From contig CANOCU010000004.1 in NCBI GenBank assembly GCA_947564645.1, positions 62,001 through 126,000 of the forward strand: DNA of 64,000 bases, in the 5' to 3' direction. Source of the stretch: an uncultured Lachnospiraceae bacterium (lineage in GTDB: Bacteria > Bacillota > Clostridia > Lachnospirales > Lachnospiraceae). Below, piece by piece: positions 1 to 7,030 of this stretch. A program made the position numbers and the translations under genes. Within the stretch, counting starts at the first letter, position 1. The number at the start of each line of letters is the position of its first letter. The notes under the pieces were generated by a model that was not told the DNA's origin, made no database searches, and was given only the letters and a program-made list of their open reading frames with translations.

Positions 1-1
1 G

Positions 2-424
2 CTGGGGTTCGCCTTTCTGGATTCCGATCTGCTGATCCAGAGCAGGGAAGGAAAACTTTTGCATGAGATCATTGAAGAACAGGGGGTGGAGAAGTTCTGG
101 GCCATCGAGGAGGAGACGAATCTGTTGATCGATGCAGGACGTACCGTGATCGCCACCGGCGGCAGTGTGATCTATGGCAGCAGGGCCATGGAGCATCTGG
201 GGCAGAACGGTGTGATCGTATATCTGCAGCTGTCCTGTGAAGAGATTGCAAGAAGGCTCGGCGATCTGAGCGAGCGCGGCGTGACGCTGCGGGAAGGGCA
301 GACTTTGGAGACGCTTTATGCGGAGCGGGTTCCGTTATATGAAAAATATGCGCATGTGACGATGGCGTGTGAGGGATTGTCCATCCGCGAGATCGTGGAG
401 GAGATTGTCCGTAAAGTGCGATAA
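2..424 (+). CDS. aroK: Shikimate kinase, C-terminal part (5' end outside window)
   Basis: Phosphorylates shikimate at the 3-hydroxyl with ATP in chorismate synthesis, in the cytoplasm. The frame is open from base 2, so the start and the P-loop lie outside the window. Visible are the FLDSDLLIQ stretch (the family's DxD-type magnesium/shikimate motif), ATGGSVIYG (equivalent to the GGG shikimate-binding loop), and a C-terminal helix with LYAERVPLYEKYA, typical of the family after the lid. The lid reads TLREGQTLETL rather than the usual RPLL form, a small divergence. About 140 residues are present of a usual 165-175. It ends 140 bases before the next gene and shows no terminator of its own. Confidence 0.88.
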   Translation: MGFAFLDSDLLIQSREGKLLHEIIEEQGVEKFWAIEEETNLLIDAGRTVIATGGSVIYGSRAMEHLGQNGVIVYLQLSCEEIARRLGDLSERGVTLREGQTLETLYAERVPLYEKYAHVTMACEGLSIREIVEEIVRKVR

Positions 425-487
425 GATATCCGTATAGTTTCTCCCGGAAGTGCAGACAATAACCTTGACAGTCCATGCAGATGCTTT

Positions 488-517
488 GCGGCGGTGAGAC
501 CGGAGCCGGACCGCCGC
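488..517 (+). other. GC-rich stem-loop upstream of the SpoVA-family gene
   Basis: An 8-bp perfect stem, GCGGCGGT (488-495) with ACCGCCGC (510-517), lies 48 bases before the spoVAE-like start. No T-run follows, so it does not look like an ordinary terminator. Its role is unknown; an mRNA structure in the leader is one possibility. Confidence 0.35.
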
Positions 518-564
518 GATGTTCTGCGGATCTACAGAATGGAAGAGAAAGGTGTGGTGTCGGT

Positions 565-924
565 ATGATGGATTATTTCAATGCATTCTGGGTAGGCGGC
601 CTGATCTGTGCACTGGTGCAGATTCTGCTGGAGAAGACGAAGATGCTGCCGGGGCGCGTGATGGTGCTGCTTGTCTGCCTCGGGGCGGTGATCAGCTTTT
701 TTGGGTGGTACGAGCCTTTTATGGAATACGCGGGCGCGGGTGCCAGTGTGCCGCTGCTCGGCTATGGCAATATCCTGATGAAAGGCGTGAAGGAGGCAGT
801 CTCGGAGAACGGCTTTATCGGGCTTTTTCAGGGCGGATTCAAGACCGGGGCGGTGGGATGCTGTGCGGCGCTGGTGTTCGGGTATCTGGCCAGCCTGGTC
901 TTTAAGCCCAAGATGAAGGGATGA
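565..924 (+). CDS. spoVAE: SpoVA family membrane protein, SpoVAE-like
   Basis: SpoVA proteins form the inner forespore membrane channel that takes up calcium-dipicolinate during sporulation and releases it on germination. The 119-residue protein has the family's small all-membrane form: hydrophobic stretches near residues 8-20, 28-48 and 95-115, a conserved-looking GYGNILMKG segment mid-protein and a short basic C-terminus. The start is the first of two adjacent ATGs, after a purine-rich GGAAGAGAAAGG; reading further upstream gives a non-hydrophobic, poorly coding extension through the 488-517 hairpin, so the longer start is rejected. spoVAC and spoVAD are not adjacent, so this is a solitary copy. 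A strong terminator follows. It could be SpoVAE or the closely related SpoVAEb type. Confidence 0.8.
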   Translation: MMDYFNAFWVGGLICALVQILLEKTKMLPGRVMVLLVCLGAVISFFGWYEPFMEYAGAGASVPLLGYGNILMKGVKEAVSENGFIGLFQGGFKTGAVGCCAALVFGYLASLVFKPKMKG

Positions 925-974
925 GGTCCTGATCAGACGGAGATGGAAAGACCGGTGACAAAATAACGGAAGCG

Positions 975-1012
975 GAAAGAATGCCTGTACGTGGGTGTTC
1001 TTTCTTTTTTTT
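975..1012 (+). terminator. Rho-independent terminator after the SpoVA-family gene
   Basis: Stem GAAAGAA (975-981) pairs with TTCTTTC (998-1004), extended inward by CC/GG pairs, and runs into eight consecutive T residues. It sits 50 bases after the stop codon. Confidence 0.8.
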
Positions 1013-1057
1013 GTCCCGGGCTGCATATAATTGATGAACTAAAAATATAAATTCCAT

Positions 1058-1085
1058 TTGATTTTTATATGGTGTTTGTTATAAT
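1058..1085 (+). promoter_or_regulatory. Sigma-A-type promoter of the IclR regulator gene
   Basis: TTGATT (1058-1063), 16-bp spacer, TATAAT (1080-1085). The start codon lies 36 bases beyond the -10 box. A 7-bp inverted repeat ATATAAA/TTTATAT (1045-1051, 1064-1070) straddles the -35 element and could be an autoregulatory site, but it is AT-rich and weak. Confidence 0.65.
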
Positions 1086-1121
1086 GAATTTGTGAAAAAA
1101 TAGAAGGAATACGGAAATAAG

Positions 1122-1916
1122 ATGGAAAAAGCACAGAAAACAGGCACTCAGACAAATCAATCGGCCGAAAAAATGTTAGTCATGATGGAATATCTTGCCG
1201 GGCAGAGGGAACCGATACGTTTACTGGATATTTCGAAAGAGCTTGGGTTGAATGTGAGTACCGCCCTGCGTTTTCTCACGGCGCTGATCAACAAAGGATA
1301 TGTGACGCAGGAGGAGGGAACTTCCCGGTATTATCTGACCTATAAGATCTGCGCACTGGCAAGCCGGGTCAGCGTACATAGGGATCTTCGTTCGATCGTG
1401 AAGCCTTATATGGAGCAGCTTTCACAGATGTTCGGGGAATCGGCATGTCTGGCCATCGAAGAGAACAGGAAAGTTGTCTATATCGAAGTGGTGGAAGGAT
1501 CGGGCCAGATGCTGCGGACGATGCAGCGGATCGGGAATGTGGCGCCGCTTCATTGTACCGGTATCGGGAAGCTGCTGCTGCTTAACTATTCGGATACGGA
1601 ACTGGACCAGCTGATCGAAGCGGAAGGTCTGGAACGATATACGGAATATACGTTAGCCAGCAAATCGCAGCTGACGAGAGAACTTTCGAAGATCCGGAGA
1701 GAGGGGATCGCATATGATAATGAGGAATGTGAACTGGGGGCGCGCTGTGTGGCCGGGCCGGTTTATGATTCCGGCGGGAAGGTCGTTGCCGGGGTGAGTG
1801 TGACCGGGCCGACCAATCATCTTACGGACGAGTTTATTGCGGAGCGTCTGGGGGAATTTAGACGGATCATGGAAGAGATTTCTTTTAAGATGGGGTATAA
1901 GGCATTCGAACAATAA
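1122..1916 (+). CDS. IclR family transcriptional regulator
   Basis: A 264-residue DNA-binding regulator with the two-domain IclR layout. The N-terminal winged helix-turn-helix is at about residues 16-78 (LDISKELGLNVSTALRFLTAL is the recognition region). The C-terminal effector-binding domain, about 90-260, carries the typical MQRIGNVAPLHCTGIGKLLL and YDNEECELGARCVAGPVYD segments. IclR proteins act as dimers that bind short palindromes and respond to small metabolites, often glyoxylate, pyruvate or sugar acids. It lies at the edge of the catabolic island and probably controls it; a candidate palindromic operator is at 3510-3540. Its own promoter and terminator make it a single-gene unit. The effector cannot be predicted. 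Confidence 0.93.
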   Translation: MEKAQKTGTQTNQSAEKMLVMMEYLAGQREPIRLLDISKELGLNVSTALRFLTALINKGYVTQEEGTSRYYLTYKICALASRVSVHRDLRSIVKPYMEQLSQMFGESACLAIEENRKVVYIEVVEGSGQMLRTMQRIGNVAPLHCTGIGKLLLLNYSDTELDQLIEAEGLERYTEYTLASKSQLTRELSKIRREGIAYDNEECELGARCVAGPVYDSGGKVVAGVSVTGPTNHLTDEFIAERLGEFRRIMEEISFKMGYKAFEQ

Positions 1917-1941
1917 GCAGCAAGCTGTGAGGCAGAGCAGG

Positions 1942-1967
1942 GGGCCGGCATTTTGCCGGCCCTTTTT
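1942..1967 (+). terminator. Rho-independent terminator after the IclR regulator gene
   Basis: Perfect 9-bp GC-rich stem GGGCCGGCA (1942-1950) / TGCCGGCCC (1954-1962), three-base loop, then TTTTT. The hairpin is shared with the convergent LarA gene, but only the plus strand has a T-tract after the stem. Confidence 0.9.
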
Positions 1968-1988
1968 CTGTTTCCGGAGAGGGAAGCC

Positions 1989-3260
1989 CTATGCCACAAA
2001 TACGGAGATGCCGTTGGGGATCACCGTGATCCTGCCGGTATCTGTTGTTCCTGTCAGTCTTTTAGCCAAAGCGAGGGCTTCTTCGAGCGTTGGCGCATAG
2101 TCCATTTTCATGTCACGGATCACCTGCTCCCACTTTTCTTCCGTTACGTAGATCACCCGTTTCTTTTCCAGGATTCTTGCCAGAATCTGATACTGCCACT
2201 GGTCGGGCACCGTCGCATCCATGGGAGTGGCGCGGATATCCTCAAGCAGTTTGGGAATACTGCTACAGTTTTTCAGAGCCTGGTAGAAGTCTTCACCGCC
2301 TGTACCGTCCGCGCATTCCGCGCAGATAATGATAACGCCGCCTTCCTGCGCGGCCGCATCCGCCGTACATAATCCTTTAACGGTCTGATAGATATTCTGA
2401 TCCAAAGGTGCTCCGCCGTTGGAAGTTATAACGATGGGCGTCTTCTCTTTGACCGTGACCTGGCAGTAGGGTTTCAGGAAAGCACAGCCGGCCTCATGGG
2501 CCTGCACCGGATCTCCTGCAAAGGCCGCAGCCACCTTCTTATCCTCATCGATCACCACATTGACGATATAGGCAAGCCCTGCCATGGAGGCCGCAGCCAG
2601 CATGTCCCGGTGAATGGGGTTATTCTCCAGATTCCCGGTTCGGGCATGGGGGCTGTCGATAAAGGCCGCGCAGTGATTGCCAAGCACGGTCACCCGGCTG
2701 CAGATTCCCGGCAGCACGCTCTTACGACCACCAGAGAAGCCGGCAAAAAAGTGTGGTTCAATAAAGCCTTCCGCCACCAGAAGGTCTGCTTCCATAGCCG
2801 CCCGGTTGATCACCAGACGCGCACCGGAGGGCAGTGTGCCTAAATCTGCCAGCTGCAATTTGTCGTCGCAGTCGTGCACCAGGATACGCTCCTTCTCTAC
2901 GATCTCAGGGCCAAGTTTCCCGATCAATTCCTCCTGTCTGGTGCCCCGGTGACAGCCCGTGGCTACCAGAAGCGTGATCTTGATATCCGGATTCCCGAGC
3001 CGCAGTTGTTTCAGCATAAGGGGAATGATCTTTTTGCTGGGAACCGGCCTTGTATGATCGCTGATGATCACGGCAGCCGTGGCCTTGCCTCTTGCCAGTT
3101 CCCACAGGGGCGGCGTTCCTAAGGGATGCTCCATAGCCTGTCTTACCAGTTCTTCCTGCTCTTTGTCTCCTTTCAATTCTCCGATTCGGGATTCCAGTAT
3201 CTGCACGACGCCATCCTCGCTCATTTTCAGATTGGTATTTCCATAAGGAATCGAAATCAT
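1989..3260 (-). CDS. larA: LarA family nickel-dependent 2-hydroxyacid racemase
   Basis: Lactate racemase family enzyme; the characterised members interconvert D- and L-2-hydroxyacids using a nickel-pincer nucleotide cofactor in the cytoplasm. The 423-residue length fits the family (about 420-430). Residues H104 (ATGCHRGT), H170 (GFIEPHFF) and K180 (GFSGGRKSV) match in context and spacing the H108, H174 and K184 of Lactobacillus LarA that act in catalysis and cofactor attachment. The start is the ATG after AAAGGAGAGAAC; an upstream in-frame ATG would add 30 basic residues and lacks such a site. No larB, larC or larE (cofactor synthesis) is in the window. It is divergent from the importer operon, so it may act on a 2-hydroxyacid of that pathway rather than on lactate. 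Confidence 0.88.
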   Translation of the reverse strand: MISIPYGNTNLKMSEDGVVQILESRIGELKGDKEQEELVRQAMEHPLGTPPLWELARGKATAAVIISDHTRPVPSKKIIPLMLKQLRLGNPDIKITLLVATGCHRGTRQEELIGKLGPEIVEKERILVHDCDDKLQLADLGTLPSGARLVINRAAMEADLLVAEGFIEPHFFAGFSGGRKSVLPGICSRVTVLGNHCAAFIDSPHARTGNLENNPIHRDMLAAASMAGLAYIVNVVIDEDKKVAAAFAGDPVQAHEAGCAFLKPYCQVTVKEKTPIVITSNGGAPLDQNIYQTVKGLCTADAAAQEGGVIIICAECADGTGGEDFYQALKNCSSIPKLLEDIRATPMDATVPDQWQYQILARILEKKRVIYVTEEKWEQVIRDMKMDYAPTLEEALALAKRLTGTTDTGRITVIPNGISVFVA

Positions 3261-3349
3261 ATGTTCTCTCCTTTCCGTGGCCGCTTTAAGTTTGATGCCT
3301 CGTTGCCTGCGGCGGGGCATCTGACCGGACCAAAATGTGATTGTCTGCA

Positions 3350-3378
3350 ATTGTATCAGAAAAAGACTGCCTTATCAA
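3350..3378 (-). promoter_or_regulatory. Sigma-A-type promoter of the LarA-family gene
   Basis: On the minus strand TTGATA (3378-3373), 17-bp spacer, TACAAT (3355-3350). It lies 90 bases before the LarA start codon and points away from the importer operon. Confidence 0.65.
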
Positions 3379-3467
3379 TGAGAAACGTAAAGAGCGCATG
3401 ATATGGCAGTTTGCTGAAGTAAAAAGTTTTTTCCGGTAAGATTTCCGGAAGAATCTCCAAAAAGAGG

Positions 3468-3497
3468 TTGACAAATCTGAGCGGGGAGGGGTATAAT
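3468..3497 (+). promoter_or_regulatory. Sigma-A promoter of the catabolic/importer operon
   Basis: Perfect consensus boxes TTGACA (3468-3473) and TATAAT (3492-3497) with an 18-bp spacer. The predicted transcript starts near 3504, giving a leader of about 135 bases. A promoter this strong implies that expression is held down by a repressor, probably at the palindrome immediately downstream. Confidence 0.8.
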
Positions 3498-3509
3498 TAG
3501 CTAAACGAT

Positions 3510-3540
3510 TCAAATAATGAAATTGAATTTCAATATTTGA
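3510..3540. promoter_or_regulatory. 31-bp palindrome, candidate operator
   Basis: Two 15-base arms around a central G match at 14 of 15 positions. The inner 15 bp, TGAAATTGAATTTCA (3518-3532), is a perfect odd palindrome. It begins about six bases after the predicted transcription start, the right place for a repressor. The TG-AAAT-N-ATTT-CA architecture resembles sites described for IclR-family regulators, and an IclR gene lies 2 kb away; assignment to that protein is inference. Confidence 0.65.
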
Positions 3541-3551
3541 AATAAATGAAA

Positions 3552-3559
3552 AGGAGGGT
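3552..3559 (+). other. Orphan Shine-Dalgarno sequence in the importer leader
   Basis: AAGGAGGG with no usable start codon at normal spacing; the real start is 80 bases further on with its own AGGAGG. In some Bacillus leaders an untranslated ribosome-binding sequence stabilises the transcript; such a role here is only a possibility. Confidence 0.4.
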
Positions 3560-3638
3560 AATCAGTAAATTTAGAGTAATAAAAAGTGAATAAGATAACT
3601 GTTAATGAAAAATGATAAATTAAGTAGGAGGTATTCAA

Positions 3639-5093
3639 ATGAAAAAGAGACAAAAAATGTTGGCAGTGCTTTTGGCTTCAACGATGCTGGCGGCGACTCT
3701 TGTGGGTTGTGGGGGACAGGAGGCAGACAGCCAGGGAAGCAGCGGCGCTCAGGAAAGCGGCAGCGAACAGGAAGCGGCGGCATCTAACGAGAGTGAAGAG
3801 ACAGGAGCACAGGAGCAGGCTTCTTCCGGCGAGGTACAGCAGCTGAATTTCTATGCGTGGACGAGTCCGGAGAATATGGTTCCGTTGGTAGAAGCTTTTA
3901 ACGAAGATTATGCAGGCACATATGAGATGACCTACCAGAAGCTGGCGGACGCAGCGACGATGACGATCAACACGGCGCTTGGTTCCGGAGAACCGATCGA
4001 TGTCATGACGCAGGCCAGCGCGATGGATCTGCGTGTCCGTGCGGATGACGGCGTATACCTGGGTCTGAAGCAGTTCTTTGACAAAGAGGGTTGGACCTAT
4101 GAAGAAATCATGGGAAGCGCTATGGAAGAGACCATGAACATTGAAGGCGATTATTATGCGATCCCGTACTGCAACAACATCAATATGGTATGGTTCAACA
4201 AGAAGATGTTTGATGAAGCGGGAATGGAATATCCGCAGGCAGGATGGACCTGGGATGATTTCAGGGAAACAGCCATCGCCATGACTCATGGTGAAGGCGG
4301 CGACAAGGTCTATGGAGCAATGTTAGACTATGCCGACGGCGACGGCGACAACTACTGGGATCTGATCGCACGCCAGAAGCTGGGCGCTTTTACCTATTAT
4401 AATGACGACTTTACGGCAACTCAGTTCGACGCTCCGGAATTTAAGGAAAGCCTGGAGTATTTCTACAACCTGGCGATGGTAGATAAATGTATCGTTCCTC
4501 TTGAAGAGTATACGGCATTACAGTATCACAAGGATCCGACCGGTATGGCAGGTCTGTACAACGGCAAGTATGCGATGTGGATCGCGCCGGTATACGGTTG
4601 TCTGTATCTGAATGAAAGTTACGGTGAGATTCCGGAAGGCACCGATATTGGCGTAGTTGATATGCCTACCACTGATGGTGGTGCGACGGTTACGACTTGT
4701 TATACATCTACGGCAAGTATTCCGGCGACCTGTAAGGATCCGGATGCGGCATGGGAAGCGCTTAAATATGCCTGCATCGAGCGTGCCGATCTGTTTGCAG
4801 GACCGAAGGCGATGCATCCCGGATATGCATTCCAGTCGGATGAGGACAGAGACGCGTTCAACCACATTATCTTCGACGGCAAGCCGGGTCTGGATGTAGA
4901 CATGGCGATGGAAGTTATGGCTCTGGACCGCACATTGGTCAGCAAGGACAATACGGTCAGACAGGGACAGGTGGGAATCAATGAAGCGATCAAGAACAAC
5001 ATGACGCTGGTATTCTCCGGTGAGATGAGCGTGGATGAAGCGTTGGCAAATCTGAAGGAACAAGGAGACGCCGCTATTGCAGCCGATCAATAA
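3639..5093 (+). CDS. ABC transporter sugar-binding lipoprotein (family 1)
   Basis: The extracellular receptor of a carbohydrate importer, tethered to the outer face of the membrane. The 484-residue precursor has a basic N-terminus, a hydrophobic core and the lipobox LVGC with Cys24 as the lipidated residue. A linker rich in Gly, Ser, Gln and Glu (about 25-66) leads into the binding domain, where LNFYAWTSPENMVPLVEAFN and the GEPIDVMTQASAMDLRVRADDG region are typical of family 1 solute-binding proteins; PVYGCLYLNES and TCYTSTASIPATCKDPDAA are in the C-terminal lobe. The start follows TAGGAGGTATTCAA. It is first in the operon and is followed by a stable stem-loop, consistent with excess synthesis of the receptor. 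The ligand is not predictable. Confidence 0.93.
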   Translation: MKKRQKMLAVLLASTMLAATLVGCGGQEADSQGSSGAQESGSEQEAAASNESEETGAQEQASSGEVQQLNFYAWTSPENMVPLVEAFNEDYAGTYEMTYQKLADAATMTINTALGSGEPIDVMTQASAMDLRVRADDGVYLGLKQFFDKEGWTYEEIMGSAMEETMNIEGDYYAIPYCNNINMVWFNKKMFDEAGMEYPQAGWTWDDFRETAIAMTHGEGGDKVYGAMLDYADGDGDNYWDLIARQKLGAFTYYNDDFTATQFDAPEFKESLEYFYNLAMVDKCIVPLEEYTALQYHKDPTGMAGLYNGKYAMWIAPVYGCLYLNESYGEIPEGTDIGVVDMPTTDGGATVTTCYTSTASIPATCKDPDAAWEALKYACIERADLFAGPKAMHPGYAFQSDEDRDAFNHIIFDGKPGLDVDMAMEVMALDRTLVSKDNTVRQGQVGINEAIKNNMTLVFSGEMSVDEALANLKEQGDAAIAADQ

Positions 5094-5120
5094 GATACAT
5101 GGTGTAAGTCAGATGGCCGG

Positions 5121-5154
5121 AATATCCCCTGTGTCTTTTGACACGGGGGATATT
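5121..5154 (+). other. Stable intercistronic stem-loop after the binding-protein gene
   Basis: A 15-bp stem (5121-5135 with 5140-5154) with one G-T wobble and a TTTT loop. The bases after it are TATTCTGAGC, not a T-run, so it is unlikely to terminate fully. Such structures after binding-protein genes protect the upstream mRNA and reduce expression of the permease genes. Confidence 0.7.
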
Positions 5155-5202
5155 TATTCTGAGCGTCAGATTACATCAGCCGTAAGTATAGTTTAGAAAG
5201 GA

Positions 5203-6123
5203 GTGAGTACGATAACTAATGCAATAACCAAAAACAAAATGACAAGAAGAGAAGCTAAGGAAAATTTAATGGGTTGGGCATTTATCGGTCTGAATCTGGC
5301 CGGCTACCTGCTGTTTAAGCTTCTGCCGCTTGTTCTGGCAGGGGTGCTTAGCTTTACAAAGTGGAACATAGCGGCGAGCCTTGATAAGATGCAGTTCGTA
5401 GGTTTTGATAATTTTGCCCGGATATTCCGTGATTCTGTTTTCTGGGAATCTTTCTGGAATACGATTCTCTATGCAGTCGTCATGGTGCCGATCGCAATAG
5501 GGCTTTCGCTGATCCTGGCAGTGATCTTAGACACTCATGTGTTTGGCAAGGGCTTACTGCGGCTGGCGTTTTATCTGCCGAATATTTCCTCGATGGTAGC
5601 GGTATCCATTGTGTGGATGATCTTGTTTATCCCTTCATATGGACCGATCAACTCGATCCTGATGTCGCTTGGGATCGATAATCCGCCCAAATGGCTGAAT
5701 GCCACATCGACTTCCCTGATCTCGATCATCATTATCGGTGTCTGGCAGAGGCTTGGTTATAATATCATCATCATACTGGCAGGTCTTCAGGGTGTGTCGA
5801 AGTCGTTGTATGAAGCGGCAGAGATCGACGGGGCGAATGCAGTCCAGAAGTTCTTCTATATTACGATCCCGTCGTTGTCGAATACGATGTTCTTCCTGAC
5901 CATGATCTCCTTTATCAGTTCGTTCCAGATGTTTACGCCGGTACAGGTCATGACCAAGGGCGGTCCGGGAACATCCTCATCGGTGCTGGTTTATTACATT
6001 TATAAGGCGGCATTTCAGAATAATGATATTGGCGGCGCCAGCGCTATGGCCTGGGTACTGTTTCTGTTGGTATTTGTTTTTTCGGCGGCACGGATGATCG
6101 TCTCGCGGAAAAAAGAATCCTGA
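5203..6123 (+). CDS. ABC sugar transporter permease (MalF/UgpA type)
   Basis: First membrane subunit of the importer. About six membrane segments are visible, the first at roughly residues 25-50. The cytoplasmic loop EAAEIDGANAVQKFFYITIP is the EAA motif that docks with the ATPase. The start is uncertain: GTG at 5203 directly abuts the strong site AAAGGAG, leaving no spacer. The next in-frame ATG at 5239 has no ribosome-binding site, and the ATG at 5219 is out of frame and stops at once. The GTG is kept by default. It is 109 bases after the binding-protein gene and 17 before the second permease gene. No ATP-binding subunit gene is nearby, so a shared ATPase encoded elsewhere is expected. Confidence 0.9.
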   Translation: MSTITNAITKNKMTRREAKENLMGWAFIGLNLAGYLLFKLLPLVLAGVLSFTKWNIAASLDKMQFVGFDNFARIFRDSVFWESFWNTILYAVVMVPIAIGLSLILAVILDTHVFGKGLLRLAFYLPNISSMVAVSIVWMILFIPSYGPINSILMSLGIDNPPKWLNATSTSLISIIIIGVWQRLGYNIIIILAGLQGVSKSLYEAAEIDGANAVQKFFYITIPSLSNTMFFLTMISFISSFQMFTPVQVMTKGGPGTSSSVLVYYIYKAAFQNNDIGGASAMAWVLFLLVFVFSAARMIVSRKKES

Positions 6124-6140
6124 CGGCAAGGAGGTGTGGT

Positions 6141-6977
6141 ATGGGTTATCAAAAGAAAAGATTGATTACAAAAATAGTCCTCACGGTGATCATGGCAGTG
6201 ATCTCGATCATCATGCTGCTGCCGTTTGTCTGGATGTTGTCGGCTTCTTTTAAGCCGGATAACCAGATCTTTAATTTCCCCATCGAGTGGATCCCCAAGG
6301 ATTTCACGTGGGCCAATTATGACAGGGTATGGAATTCGGACGTTCCGTTCTCACGGTTTTTTACAAATTCCCTGAAAGTCACCCTGTTGTCTGTTACCGG
6401 TGAAGTGCTGACCAGCGCCCTGGCGGCATACGCTTTTGCCAAGATCAAGTTCAAGGGCAGAGAGGTCATCTTCCTCATCTATCTGTCAACGCTGGCTTTT
6501 CCGGCTCAGATGATGCTGATCCCCAGATATGTCCTCTTTAAGGCGTTTGGGATCTACAACACGCATCTGGCGCTGATCTTACCGGGTATGTTCACGGCGT
6601 TTGGTACGTTTATGCTGCGGCAGTTCTTCATGTCGATTCCGGATGAGCTGTGTGAGTCGGCGAAGATCGACGGCGCCGGGCATTTCACGATATTTTCAAA
6701 GATTGTCGTGCCGCTTGCGATACCGGCGTTCAGTGCACTGATTATCTTCCAGTTCGTAGGATCCTGGAATGATTATGAGGCGCCGCTTGTCTATATCAGA
6801 AGTAAGGAACTGGCAACGATCCCTCTGGGCCTGAATTTCTTCCGGGATGAAAATTCCGCCAGCTATGGTGCGATCATGGCGGCATCCGTCTGTTCGCTGC
6901 TGCCGATCTTTGCAGTATTTCTGGCCTTCCAGAAACAGTTCGTGGCAGGGATCGCAACGTCGGGGCTGAAAGAATAG
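6141..6977 (+). CDS. ABC sugar transporter permease (MalG/UgpE type)
   Basis: Second membrane subunit, pairing with the preceding permease to form the translocation pore. At 278 residues with six predicted membrane segments it matches the MalG/UgpE family. The EAA-type loop ESAKIDGAGHFTIFSKIVVP sits in the second half. The start follows AAGGAGGTGTGGT at ideal spacing. The segment GSWNDYEAPLVYIRS, ahead of the last membrane helices, is characteristic of this subunit type. It ends 53 bases before the large hydrolase-like gene, so import and intracellular processing are probably co-transcribed. Confidence 0.93.
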   Translation: MGYQKKRLITKIVLTVIMAVISIIMLLPFVWMLSASFKPDNQIFNFPIEWIPKDFTWANYDRVWNSDVPFSRFFTNSLKVTLLSVTGEVLTSALAAYAFAKIKFKGREVIFLIYLSTLAFPAQMMLIPRYVLFKAFGIYNTHLALILPGMFTAFGTFMLRQFFMSIPDELCESAKIDGAGHFTIFSKIVVPLAIPAFSALIIFQFVGSWNDYEAPLVYIRSKELATIPLGLNFFRDENSASYGAIMAASVCSLLPIFAVFLAFQKQFVAGIATSGLKE

Positions 6978-7030
6978 TGTGAGAAAAACTTCTAAAGCGT
7001 GAGAAGAAATAGAGTGAAAGGAAGAAAAAA

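Larger units (their letters stand above)
3261..3638. other. Divergent regulatory region between larA-like gene and importer operon
   Basis: A 378-bp gap with no convincing gene. It holds a minus-strand promoter (3350-3378), a plus-strand promoter (3468-3497), a long palindrome (3510-3540) and a long AT-rich leader containing an orphan Shine-Dalgarno sequence (3552-3559). A TTCCGGAA palindrome lies at 3443-3450, 18 bases ahead of the plus-strand -35, in a place where an activator could bind. Confidence 0.7.

Noticed and set aside
3605-3787. Short open frame overlapping the start of the binding lipoprotein gene
   Set aside because: Out of frame with the lipoprotein, whose signal peptide and strong ribosome-binding site identify the real gene; the overlapping frame has no Shine-Dalgarno.
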